From positions 60,126-124,125 of the forward strand of contig JACKHH010000007.1 in NCBI GenBank assembly GCA_020639095.1: 64,000 nt of DNA. Direction: 5' to 3'. Origin of the DNA: Phycisphaerales bacterium (GTDB lineage Bacteria; Planctomycetota; Phycisphaerae; UBA1845). Position numbers and translations under genes: made by a program. The notes under the pieces are model-generated. The model did no database searches, was not told the origin of the DNA, and saw only the letters and a list, made by a program, of their open reading frames with translations. Positions 42,959-51,453 of the stretch are shown piece after piece (position 1 is the first letter of the stretch; the number at the start of each line of letters is the position of its first letter).

Positions 42959-44755
42959 ATGCTCTTTTTGGATTATTCACTGTGTCCGCCCCGCGGGCCC
43001 AAGATGCAAATCAAATTGATCATGGAACGTTGGACGATCCATCCTGTTCTCCGGTTGTTTGCGATCTGTGGAGCCATCGCGCTCACCGTCGTGCTGCTGC
43101 CTGCGCAGTCGGCACGCGGTGAGTTCGATGACGCAGGTTGGGACATGGTGTGGAATGACGAGTTCGACGGAACCACGATCGACACGTCCAAGTGGCGCGT
43201 GGAAGACGCATTCCTCGTCAAAAACCAGGAGTTGCAGTATTACGCGCCGGATGACGTTTACCTGGAGAACGGCAACCTGATCCTGCGCAGCCAGGCGCGG
43301 CAGTATTGGGGTTGGGACACCTGGAACTGGCGGTGGTTCGACTACACATCGGGTCTTGTGGAAACCAAAGGCCACTTCAACCGCACGTATGGTCGTGTCG
43401 AGATTCGCGCAAAGCTTCCGAAAACGCAGGGCATCTGGCCCGCACACTGGATGCTGCCGTCGAGCAACTCCTGGCCGCCGGAACTCGACATTATGGAAAT
43501 GTTGGGACACGAGCCCAACACCGTTTACACGACGCATCACTGGGGCAATTGGCCCAATGTTCAATCGCTTGGCAGCAGTTATGAGGGTCCGGATTACTCC
43601 GCGGGCTTCCACACCTTCGCGCTCGAGTGGTTCCCGGGCCGCCTTGATTGGTACATCGACGATGCGCTGGTCTTCACGAGCATCAGCTCCGGCATTCCCA
43701 ACGAACCGTTCTACATCATTCTTAATACCGCAGTGGGCGGCATCTGGCCGGGGAATCCCAACGGGACGACGGTTTTTCCGCAGTATCACACGATCGACTA
43801 CGTGCGTGTTTACGAATTGATCGGTGCGGGCGCGCCGCTCGTCGAGATGGCTGATGTAACGGAAGACTCCGCGGTGGCGGATGGTTCCATCGATCCCGGT
43901 GAATATGCCACGTCGACGACCGGCGTGAACAGCGGCTTGTTCGATCGCATCGGGAACGAGTCGGTGTTCGCGGTCGATTCGAGCGTGGATGGGCGGATCA
44001 ACTTCGGGTTCGACGGCAAGAACGCGTGGCCGACGTCCGCATCGTTCGGCACGGTGATCTACGTCGATTCGAAATCCGGTGGGTTTACCTCAACAAAGAA
44101 TCTTCACGATACGGGCGATGTATATCGCCGACTTGCATCCGGCCAAGGTACGTCCGGGCAAACGGCGGACTTGTACTTCGCACCGGGCTTCGCAGCGGAC
44201 TATGCAGTTGTCTTGACCGCAAGCGAAGCCCGCATTTTTGCGCTGAGTACTTCGTCGCACACATTGATCAACGGTGCAACGCTCGGCGCGGCGCACGACA
44301 TGTTCGGCGGTGAGGAAGTGACGTACGCGATCGACGCGAATGACAGCTCGATGCGCGAGTTCGAAGCGCGGCTGTCGCACTTCGGCACGTCGCCGGGCGC
44401 ATCGATCAATCTGCTCGGAACGATGTTGCTCAACGGCGACACCGCCTATCGCACCAACGAATTCATCGGCGCGTCAACCGGTAACGCCTGGGACCTGGCC
44501 AACCCGGCTGCCTCGGCAACGACGATCAAGTCGGGCGATTATCTGCGTTTCTCAACCGCGCTGATGAAAGGCGATGCCAACGGCGACAGCCTGGTGACGA
44601 CGCAAGACATCGGCGTGTTGCTCGATTGTTTGCAGGGGCCGGGGGTTCCGCCGGCGCTTGCCGAACCCACGCCCTGCCTGCGGGCAATGGACATGGACAA
44701 CGATGGTGACGTTGACCTGTCAGACTATGCGCAGGTGACGGCGGTTATGGAATAG
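42959..44755 (+). CDS. Secreted GH16 endo-beta-glucanase (laminarinase-like) with CBM and dockerin-like tag
   Basis: Up to 598 residues. Starts at 42959, 43004 and 43022 are all in frame and none has a good ribosome site; the signal peptide follows (VLRLFAICGAIALTVVLL). The GH16 domain (about 60-290 of the longest form) carries the active-site motif E-L-D-I-M-E (about residue 176), with both Glu and the Asp, and the substrate strands GIWPAHWMLP and GPDYSAGFHTFALEW. Residues about 295-535 look like a CBM9-type sugar-binding domain. The end has a dockerin-like tag with Cys pair (LLDCLQGP...PC, DMDNDGDVDLSDYA). It would cut internal beta-1,3 or mixed-link bonds. Confidence 0.88.
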   Translation: MLFLDYSLCPPRGPKMQIKLIMERWTIHPVLRLFAICGAIALTVVLLPAQSARGEFDDAGWDMVWNDEFDGTTIDTSKWRVEDAFLVKNQELQYYAPDDVYLENGNLILRSQARQYWGWDTWNWRWFDYTSGLVETKGHFNRTYGRVEIRAKLPKTQGIWPAHWMLPSSNSWPPELDIMEMLGHEPNTVYTTHHWGNWPNVQSLGSSYEGPDYSAGFHTFALEWFPGRLDWYIDDALVFTSISSGIPNEPFYIILNTAVGGIWPGNPNGTTVFPQYHTIDYVRVYELIGAGAPLVEMADVTEDSAVADGSIDPGEYATSTTGVNSGLFDRIGNESVFAVDSSVDGRINFGFDGKNAWPTSASFGTVIYVDSKSGGFTSTKNLHDTGDVYRRLASGQGTSGQTADLYFAPGFAADYAVVLTASEARIFALSTSSHTLINGATLGAAHDMFGGEEVTYAIDANDSSMREFEARLSHFGTSPGASINLLGTMLLNGDTAYRTNEFIGASTGNAWDLANPAASATTIKSGDYLRFSTALMKGDANGDSLVTTQDIGVLLDCLQGPGVPPALAEPTPCLRAMDMDNDGDVDLSDYAQVTAVME

Positions 44756-44774
44756 CGAAGGCACGGAATAGTGA

Positions 44775-44795
44775 CCGGCGCGAGTGGCGCGCCGG
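44775..44795 (+). other. Intercistronic hairpin
   Basis: CCGGCGCG (44775-44782) and CGCGCCGG (44788-44795) form a perfect 8-bp GC stem with a 5-nt loop just after the GH16 stop. There is no T run, so it probably protects mRNA or causes partial termination. Confidence 0.5.
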
Positions 44796-44882
44796 ATGCT
44801 CAGGGGAATACGAAGACGAGAACATAAGACCCGTCAGTTGCGGCGTCGCGGCTGGGGCTAGCAGAAGTTGGAGGACTAAGAA

Positions 44883-47800
44883 ATGCGAAGAGGAAGCCAT
44901 TTGCTCGCGGTGTTGAGCGGGCTCACGTTGATCGTGGGACTCGCGGCGCCGACCAGCGCACAACTCGTAGAGGACTTCAACGCCGTAACGGAGACGGGTG
45001 GCGGCACGTTCCTGACCGGGGCTGGGTTCTTCCAGACGTTGGGTTGGGATGACGGCTTGATTGGTGAAAAGGCCTACGCCGACACCGAGGGAAGCATTCA
45101 GATCACCGCCAGCGCGCAAGGCGATGCGACCGCGGGCGTGAGCAACACCGGTGCCGGTGTGGTGAGCGTGTCGGCGTCGAGCTTCAACATCCTGTTCGAG
45201 GATTTTGAGGGCGCGACGGCCGCCGGTTCGACGATCGTGCTCGATGGCGATGGTTCGCCCGACACGTTCAACATCGTCACGAATTGGGACGCCGGTCTCG
45301 CGGGTGAAGAGGCCTACGGCGGAACGTACGGCGGTGCGGCGCTCAACGGCGACGTGACTGCGCAGGCGCTTGCCTCCGGTGGCGTCGGCAGCAGCAAAGC
45401 CGGTCAGATCGACATTGAGAACGTGACCAATGGCGGCGGTGGTTGGTTCGCCGGATTGCAGTGGAACATTGGCGCATTCCCGGGCGCAGCCGCGGGTCTC
45501 GACAATGCCGGTTTTGAGGACGGTTTGGACAGTTGGTTGGGTTGGGCAAACATCCATGCGACGGCAGCGTTCACGCACACCGGCGCAGGCGCGCTTCAGA
45601 TGTATGGCCCGTTCAATGGTGAATGGGACGCGTCGGGTATTTACCAAGACCTTGCGGAAGCGTCGGAAGGCGACGACATCGAGTTCAGCATTTGGGGATT
45701 GACCGCGACCGGCGACCAGATGCAGGGCGACAACTTCGTCGTGCTCAAGATCGAGTTCTACAGCGCGGGTGATGCGCTGCTCTCCGCCCACGAATCACCC
45801 CCCATCATGAACGCCAGCACACCGGTGGACACTTGGGAAAAGTACACGTGGAATGCGATAGCGCCTGCGAACACGGCCTACGCGCGTGGTCTCATTCTTT
45901 TCGTTCAGCACCTCTGGGTTGGTGGCTCGGTGTTCCTGGATGACGCCTCGCTCGGCGTCGCCGGTGGCGGTACGCCGCTGGACATGAGCCTCTTTGAGTT
46001 GACCGCGGACGTGAAAGGTCTCGCGGGCGGCGTTGGTGAGACGCTCGGCGAATACGAACTGCGCATTGAGGACCCGGACGGCAATCGTCTGGCGTTCACG
46101 GGCACCGCGAACGGCAGCTTCCAGTCGGTCGGTGGTTCGTTGGACACGGCTGAGGAGCGCAACGCAGATAACGTCACCTCGAACGGCGCCTTCGACACGA
46201 ACGCGCGTACGTTCAAGGTGATCGTTTCGTTCGGTGGCAGCGCGACGTGGGGCACGGGTGGTACGCTGGTGGTTGACAATCTCACGGTGGGAACCGCGTC
46301 GCTGGTCGGGAGCAAGTGGTATGCCGGTCTGCTCTGGGACGGCGTGTCGCTGCCCGCGCCCGATCTTGAGCACATGAGCCTGACGGCGGACGTGAAGGGC
46401 AACGTGGTTGGCGGCGAGTATGAGTTGAAGCTCGATGCGATCAACGTCACCACAGCGGGCCTGGACGAAAGCTTCGACAGCATCACGGTGGACTTGACGG
46501 ATGTGTTCTTCGATCAGGCTTCGATCGACGGTGGCGGGAACTACAACGGCTATGCCGATTGGAACCCCGAGATTGAAGGCGAGAACGTGTACGGCGGGGT
46601 GTGGGGCGAAGGCGCCGAATTCTTCGGCGATGAAACGAACCCGGCACACATGGCGGTTTCGGGTCTCGCATCGATGGGCAACGGCGGCGGCGGCGCCGGT
46701 CAGATCTGGGTCGACGGCGTCATCTACTCCGCATTGTCCGGTTGGTATGCTGGTTTGACCTGGCCGAACCAGGCGCTGGCGTCGACCGATCTGAGCCAAG
46801 TTGTGCTTAGCGCCGACGTGAAGGGCGAAGCGACGTTCTGGTCGGGCCAACTCGGCGAGATCGAACTGCGCATCGAAGATGCCGACGGCGATCGCATGGT
46901 GTTCCATGTGAACGCGAACGGCGCGTGGCAGAGCATCGGTGGTCCGCTCGACACTGCGACGTATGCTCCGCATCCGGAAGGCCTGGGCAATGGCATGTTC
47001 GATCTCGACGCATCCACGTACACCGTGGCTGTGTCGTTCGGCGATCAGTTGTCTTGGCAGTCGGGTGGTTCGATCACGGTTGACAATCTCTACCTCACGC
47101 CGGTCGTGGTGCGTGATTCGATCGGTTCGGTCACAATCACCGGTGTTGCCGATGGCAACTTCCAGAGCGTGGGCGGCTTGCTTTCGACGGGCGTTTCGAC
47201 GCTGGCGACGGGTCAACTCGACGAAGCCTACGAAGGTGGCGCCGGTGAAGGCGTCGACTTCTTCACGGGTGGTGCCGGTGGCTCGCCCGGTGGTTGGGAC
47301 AGTGGTCTCGATGGCGAGGATGCGTTCGGCGGTTCCTGGGGCACGGGTGTCCTCGGTTTCGCGCGTGCGGAATCGTGCGTGAGTTGCGGTGTTGGCGGAA
47401 CGCAGGGTGCGCAGTTGATCACGTCGAGCGTCAGCTCGGCTACCGATGGCGGCTGGTGGGCTGGTCTGATGTGGGTTGATCGTCCCGCGAACCTGAGCGA
47501 CCTGAGCGTCTCCGAACTGCGTGCGGACATCAAGGGCGTTCCCGTTGGTGTCGGTGGCGAGATCGTTCTGCGTATTGAAGACAGCGATGGCAACTACGCC
47601 GGCTTCGTGAGCACTGCCGACGGCAACTACCAGTCGATCGGTGGAACGCTGGACGCTCCGGACCGCACGGGCCAGGTGGATAACCCGGTTCCCGATGCCG
47701 TTCCGAATCCGTATCGCCTGCATCTTGATGAGCACACGTTCTCCGTCATCCTCACGTTCTCCGGTACGGATACGATGTGGACGTCAGGTGGAACCATCAG

Positions 47801-48125
47801 CGTGGACAACCTCTACTTCGCGGGCACCGGCTTGTCGGCCGACGATTTCGAGGTGTCGGTGAACTTCAAGAACGGTCTGACGACCTGGGGTACCGACGGT
47901 ACGTTGACCGTCGACAACATCAACTTCGCAGCCGCCGCAGGCGGCAACCCCGACCTGGACAACGACGGTGACGTTGACCTGCACGACTACGCAGCCTTCC
48001 AGGGTTGCTTCACGGGTGTGGGCGTGCCGCCGGTTTCGGGTTGCGAAGATGCGGACATCGACGGCGACGGCGATGTTGATCTTACGGACCTTGCATCATT
48101 CGTGAACGACCTGACGGGTCCCTAG
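44883..48125 (+). CDS. 1080-residue modular secreted protein with internal repeats and dockerin-like tag
   Basis: ATG 44883 has GGAGG 8 nt upstream; the signal peptide ends at TSAQ. A module of roughly 200 residues is repeated. It opens with W-x-x-G-L-x-G-E-x-A-Y-G-G (about 55, 134, 559, 804), continues G-G-W-x-A-G-L-x-W and L-T-A-D-V-K-G (about 372, 498, 642, 879), and ends E-L-R-I-E-D-x-D-G...Q-S-x-G-G-x-L-D and W-x-x-G-G-x-x-x-V-D-N-L. Some copies are cut short or spliced together (around 490-560 and 745-800). A CBM4/22-like domain sits at about 205-360, and a dockerin-like tag with Cys pair ends the protein. No catalytic motif was seen; a glucan-binding scaffold-like role is inferred. Confidence 0.82.
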   Translation: MRRGSHLLAVLSGLTLIVGLAAPTSAQLVEDFNAVTETGGGTFLTGAGFFQTLGWDDGLIGEKAYADTEGSIQITASAQGDATAGVSNTGAGVVSVSASSFNILFEDFEGATAAGSTIVLDGDGSPDTFNIVTNWDAGLAGEEAYGGTYGGAALNGDVTAQALASGGVGSSKAGQIDIENVTNGGGGWFAGLQWNIGAFPGAAAGLDNAGFEDGLDSWLGWANIHATAAFTHTGAGALQMYGPFNGEWDASGIYQDLAEASEGDDIEFSIWGLTATGDQMQGDNFVVLKIEFYSAGDALLSAHESPPIMNASTPVDTWEKYTWNAIAPANTAYARGLILFVQHLWVGGSVFLDDASLGVAGGGTPLDMSLFELTADVKGLAGGVGETLGEYELRIEDPDGNRLAFTGTANGSFQSVGGSLDTAEERNADNVTSNGAFDTNARTFKVIVSFGGSATWGTGGTLVVDNLTVGTASLVGSKWYAGLLWDGVSLPAPDLEHMSLTADVKGNVVGGEYELKLDAINVTTAGLDESFDSITVDLTDVFFDQASIDGGGNYNGYADWNPEIEGENVYGGVWGEGAEFFGDETNPAHMAVSGLASMGNGGGGAGQIWVDGVIYSALSGWYAGLTWPNQALASTDLSQVVLSADVKGEATFWSGQLGEIELRIEDADGDRMVFHVNANGAWQSIGGPLDTATYAPHPEGLGNGMFDLDASTYTVAVSFGDQLSWQSGGSITVDNLYLTPVVVRDSIGSVTITGVADGNFQSVGGLLSTGVSTLATGQLDEAYEGGAGEGVDFFTGGAGGSPGGWDSGLDGEDAFGGSWGTGVLGFARAESCVSCGVGGTQGAQLITSSVSSATDGGWWAGLMWVDRPANLSDLSVSELRADIKGVPVGVGGEIVLRIEDSDGNYAGFVSTADGNYQSIGGTLDAPDRTGQVDNPVPDAVPNPYRLHLDEHTFSVILTFSGTDTMWTSGGTISVDNLYFAGTGLSADDFEVSVNFKNGLTTWGTDGTLTVDNINFAAAAGGNPDLDNDGDVDLHDYAAFQGCFTGVGVPPVSGCEDADIDGDGDVDLTDLASFVNDLTGP

Positions 48126-48152
48126 TTAGGTTGTGATGAATGTTTGACGGCT

Positions 48153-48180
48153 GGGGCGAGTTCCGCTGGGGACTCGCCCC
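48153..48180 (+). terminator. Hairpin after the modular protein gene
   Basis: GGGGCGAGT (48153-48161) pairs perfectly with ACTCGCCCC (48172-48180). It lies 28 bp after the stop. No T run follows, so termination may be partial. Confidence 0.55.
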
Positions 48181-48253
48181 CTCCGTCGTCTTAGTTGACT
48201 CGTGCAGTGAGGGGTAAAGAGTTTCACATCGAGGGGTTACAAGTTGCAATGCA

Positions 48254-48262
48254 CTCTCTCAA
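48254..48262 (+). promoter_or_regulatory. CTCTCTCAA element before PEP-CTERM gene
   Basis: CTCTCTCAA stands 23 nt before the ATG at 48286 and just ahead of GGAGGAGG (48271-48278). It matches the elements at 42173 and, on the minus strand, 20006-20016. Confidence 0.5.
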
Positions 48263-48285
48263 TTCACTTCGGAGGAGGTAAGACT

Positions 48286-49446
48286 ATGACACGATTGAAG
48301 ACGATTATGACCATCGCGGTCATGACGTGTTTCGCGACCGGCGTCGCTGTTGCGGACGCAAAAGTGTTCAACGACGGCGCAGCCAATGGCCTGTATCGCG
48401 ACGCGAACAACTGGGCGACCGTCGGCATCCCGAACTTGGGCGGTGGTGGCGTTAACGGTCCGGACACCGCGACGATCGGCGGTACGCATGCCGTGATCTA
48501 CGATTCAACCGTGCCGGCGGGCGCGGACTTCACGGTGAACTCGACGTTCAATCTGCAAGACAGCGCGACGTGGACGCAGACCGGTGGTATTCAGTGGATC
48601 CAGATCGGCCAGGGCGCCGGTGGCGTGGGTACGATGAACCTGAGCGGTTCGTCGATCTTTGATGCCGGGACCGCGGGTAACTTCCTGCTTGGTGCCTTCG
48701 GCGGTAGCTCGACGCTCACGATGACAGACAGCGCTCAGCTCATCGTCAACTCGGGCATGGAAGTTTCGAACACCACGATCAACATGTCGGGCAGTTCGTC
48801 GTTGAGTGCGCCGGGTGGTGTGGTCGTGAACCAGGGTTCGGATGTGGTCTTCGGCGGCGGTTCGTTTGAACTTCAGCAGTACATGAACTTCGACGCGTCG
48901 TCGATGTCGATTCACGGTGGCGACGTGCAGGTTGGCGTCACCAGCGGTAACTGGGAATTTGCGAATGCCAGCACGTTCTACATGGACGGAGGCACTGCCA
49001 AGCTCGGACCGGGCGCGGGTAACGGTGAGTTCAAGCTCTACCTGTCCAACGGTACGCTCGCGGGCGGCAGCCTGGACGTTGGTTTCCTGGCGCTGTTCAG
49101 CTCGGGCATTGGCGATGGCATTCTTGATGTATCCGGCGGCACGCTGTCCTTCGACGGTTCACGCGCCTTCGACGGCTTCTATCAGGGAGGCGCCGACGCG
49201 TATGTGAACCTCGTGCCCGGATCTTCCGGCACGGTGGTCGTGCAGAACGCGCTGGTTGCGGACGTGTACACCAACTTCATCGATTCCGCGGCTGCTCGTA
49301 TTCGTGCGGACGGTGATTGGCTGAACGCCAGCAGCCTGCAACTGTCGCAGGTTGGCGCGGACACGTACATTACGCTGGTTCCTGAGCCGGCATCGTTGGT
49401 GCTGCTCGGTCTCGGCGGGCTGACGCTGCTGCGTCGCCGACGTTAA
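48286..49446 (+). CDS. PEP-CTERM protein with beta-helix-like repeats
   Basis: A 386-residue protein. ATG 48286 has GGAGGAGG 7 nt upstream; the earlier ATG at 48250 lacks one. After the signal peptide (to about VAVAD) comes a low-Cys, Gly/Ser/Thr-rich region built of short strands (TMNLSGSSIFDAG, TLTMTDSAQLIVNSG, TINMSGSSSLSAPG). This is the pattern of autotransporter-like parallel beta-helices. The C-terminus VPEPASLVLLGLGG followed by RRRR is the PEP-CTERM signal. It is probably an abundant matrix or surface-layer-like protein, since it has one of the strongest ribosome sites in the operon and is followed by a stable hairpin. Confidence 0.87.
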   Translation: MTRLKTIMTIAVMTCFATGVAVADAKVFNDGAANGLYRDANNWATVGIPNLGGGGVNGPDTATIGGTHAVIYDSTVPAGADFTVNSTFNLQDSATWTQTGGIQWIQIGQGAGGVGTMNLSGSSIFDAGTAGNFLLGAFGGSSTLTMTDSAQLIVNSGMEVSNTTINMSGSSSLSAPGGVVVNQGSDVVFGGGSFELQQYMNFDASSMSIHGGDVQVGVTSGNWEFANASTFYMDGGTAKLGPGAGNGEFKLYLSNGTLAGGSLDVGFLALFSSGIGDGILDVSGGTLSFDGSRAFDGFYQGGADAYVNLVPGSSGTVVVQNALVADVYTNFIDSAAARIRADGDWLNASSLQLSQVGADTYITLVPEPASLVLLGLGGLTLLRRRR

Positions 49447-49562
49447 CAGATTCCTTCCCTCCTCAGTAGGAGCTGCGGCGGCGGTCGACCGGATTGGGTC
49501 GGCTGCTCGCCTTGCTCCGGAATTTGAAGAGTGCGAGGGGTTGGTAAAGAATGTTCCTCATG

Positions 49563-49609
49563 ATCAACCAGGCCGCGTCGATACGGCGATATTGACGCGG
49601 CCTGTTGAT
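49563..49609 (+). terminator. Long hairpin between PEP-CTERM and GH16 genes
   Basis: Arms 49563-49579 and 49594-49609 pair over about 16 positions (ATCAAC, then CAGGCCGCGTC against GACGCGGCCTG, then TTGAT) with one bulge. There is no T run. It dominates the 234-bp gap 49447-49680 and may cut read-through into GH16-GH3-GH81. Confidence 0.65.
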
Positions 49610-49680
49610 TGTAAAGCGGATTGCAGCGTTGCCGAGGGCTTGCGCCGATTCGCATGCACGCACGGGCAGGAGGCACGAGG

Positions 49681-51453
49681 ATGATGCGATCAACCAAAGC
49701 GTTCGGGATGATGGTGGTGCTTGCGAGCGGTGTCTTTGCGACGCGCGCGCATGGGCAGGTGCTGGTCTGGTCGGATGAGTTTGATGGCACGACCATCGAC
49801 TCCGCCAACTGGGGCCACATGTTCGGCAACGGCTGCGAGTATGGCAACTGCGGCTGGGGCAACAACGAACTCGAATACTACACCACGACCTCGAACAACT
49901 CGTACGTCGCGGACGGCGCTTTGCACATCGTCGCGCGCCGCGAAGAGTACGAAGGTTTTCAATTCACATCCGCGCGCATGCAAACGCGTTATCGCCACAA
50001 CTTCCTGTACGGCAGGCTCGAAGCCAACATCAAACTGCCCACCGGCGGTGGTATTTGGCCCGCGTTCTGGATGATGCCCGCGGATTCGGTGTATGGCGGC
50101 TGGGCGTCGAGCGGTGAAATTGACATCATGGAGATGATCAACACCGCGACGAAGGTTTACGGGACGATTCACTACGGCGGCAACTGGCCGGCGAACCAGC
50201 ATTCCGGCGGAGAGTACGCGCCTGGCACGGACTTCTCGCAGGGTTTCCACGTCTTCGGAATCGAATGGGAACCGGATGAAATCCGCTGGTACGTGGATGG
50301 AAATCTCTATCACACGGAAACCAGCGCGACGTGGTACAGCTCCGGCGCAACGGGCAACCCGCGCGCGCCGTTCGATCAGCCGTTCTACTTCCTGCTGAAC
50401 GTCGCCGTCGGCGGAAATTGGCCGGGTTGCACGCAGCCCGGTTGCATCACCGCGACTTTCCCGCAGGAGATGGTCATTGACTGGGTGCGGGTTTACCAAA
50501 TCGCCCCGCCCGAGGTTTCGATCACCTCGCCAACGGATGGCGCAACGCTGTCAGCCGGTCCGGTGACGATCACCGCGACCGCCGCCGCCACCGCACCGGG
50601 CGCGACGATCGATCGCGTCGATTTCTACATCAACGATGTGCTGGTGGGTGATGATGACACCGCGCCGTATGAGTACGCGTGGGACGCGGAGGATGGCTGC
50701 TACGGTTTGACCGCCACCGCCATCGACAGCACGGGCCAAACGAAAGATTCGGACATCGTTTCCGTTTCGGTCGGTATTGGCTGCGCCTCACCGCCGTATT
50801 ACGGCTACCCCCAGGTGATTCCCGGCAAAATCGAAGCTGAGGACTTCGACCTCGGCGGGGCGGGCGAAAGCTATTACGACTCGACGAGCGGCAACAGCGG
50901 TGGAGCCTATCGTCCGAGCGAGGACGTTGACCTCGAAGCGTGCAGCGACGGTGGTTTCAACATTGGCTGGATGGCGCCGACGGAGTGGACCGCGTACACC
51001 GTCAACGTCGCGCAGACCGGTATGTACAACATCGCTGCGAGCGTGTCGTCGCAGAACGACGGTGGTCGATTCCACATCGAGTTCAATGGCGAGGACAAGA
51101 CCGGCGACATGATCGCACCGGTAACTGGCGGCTGGCAGAGCTGGCAGTTGGTGAACGCCACAGCGCAGCTTTCGCCGGGTGTGCAGCAGATGCGTTTCGT
51201 CAACAGTTCCGATGCCGGTTCGTACAACGTGAGCTTCTTCAACCTGACCTTGCTCACACCTTTCGGCGACATCGACCTCGACGGCGACGTCGATCTGGTT
51301 GACTACGCTTTACTTGCGGGTTGCCTGTCGGGCCCTAATCAAACGGGCGCGCCGGTCGGCTGCCTGCCCGCCCACTTCGAACGCGCAGATTACGACGGCG
51401 ACGGCGATGTCGATGTGCAGGACTTCGCGGTTGCGCAGGAGATTCTTCCATGA
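49681..51453 (+). CDS. Secreted GH16 laminarinase with Ig-like domain, CBM6 and dockerin-like tag
   Basis: A 590-residue protein with AGGAGG 7 nt before ATG 49681. The signal peptide ends near RAHGQ. The GH16 domain (about 22-275) holds the active-site motif G-E-I-D-I-M-E (about residue 145) and WGNNELEYYT. A Big/Ig-like domain spans about 278-370 (VDFYINDVLVGDDDTAPYEY). CBM6 spans about 385-520 (IPGKIEAEDFDLGGAGESYYD, MRFVNSSDAGSYNVSFF); CBM6 often binds beta-1,3-glucan. The dockerin-like tag (about 530-590) has a Cys pair. An extracellular endo-1,3-beta-glucanase is the best reading. The stop overlaps the GH3 start (ATGA), so the two are coupled. Confidence 0.92.
   Translation: MMRSTKAFGMMVVLASGVFATRAHGQVLVWSDEFDGTTIDSANWGHMFGNGCEYGNCGWGNNELEYYTTTSNNSYVADGALHIVARREEYEGFQFTSARMQTRYRHNFLYGRLEANIKLPTGGGIWPAFWMMPADSVYGGWASSGEIDIMEMINTATKVYGTIHYGGNWPANQHSGGEYAPGTDFSQGFHVFGIEWEPDEIRWYVDGNLYHTETSATWYSSGATGNPRAPFDQPFYFLLNVAVGGNWPGCTQPGCITATFPQEMVIDWVRVYQIAPPEVSITSPTDGATLSAGPVTITATAAATAPGATIDRVDFYINDVLVGDDDTAPYEYAWDAEDGCYGLTATAIDSTGQTKDSDIVSVSVGIGCASPPYYGYPQVIPGKIEAEDFDLGGAGESYYDSTSGNSGGAYRPSEDVDLEACSDGGFNIGWMAPTEWTAYTVNVAQTGMYNIAASVSSQNDGGRFHIEFNGEDKTGDMIAPVTGGWQSWQLVNATAQLSPGVQQMRFVNSSDAGSYNVSFFNLTLLTPFGDIDLDGDVDLVDYALLAGCLSGPNQTGAPVGCLPAHFERADYDGDGDVDVQDFAVAQEILP

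Noticed and set aside
45795..47735. 646-codon minus-strand frame opposite the modular protein
   Set aside because: Its repetitive content mirrors the sense repeats; no start signal or family motif.
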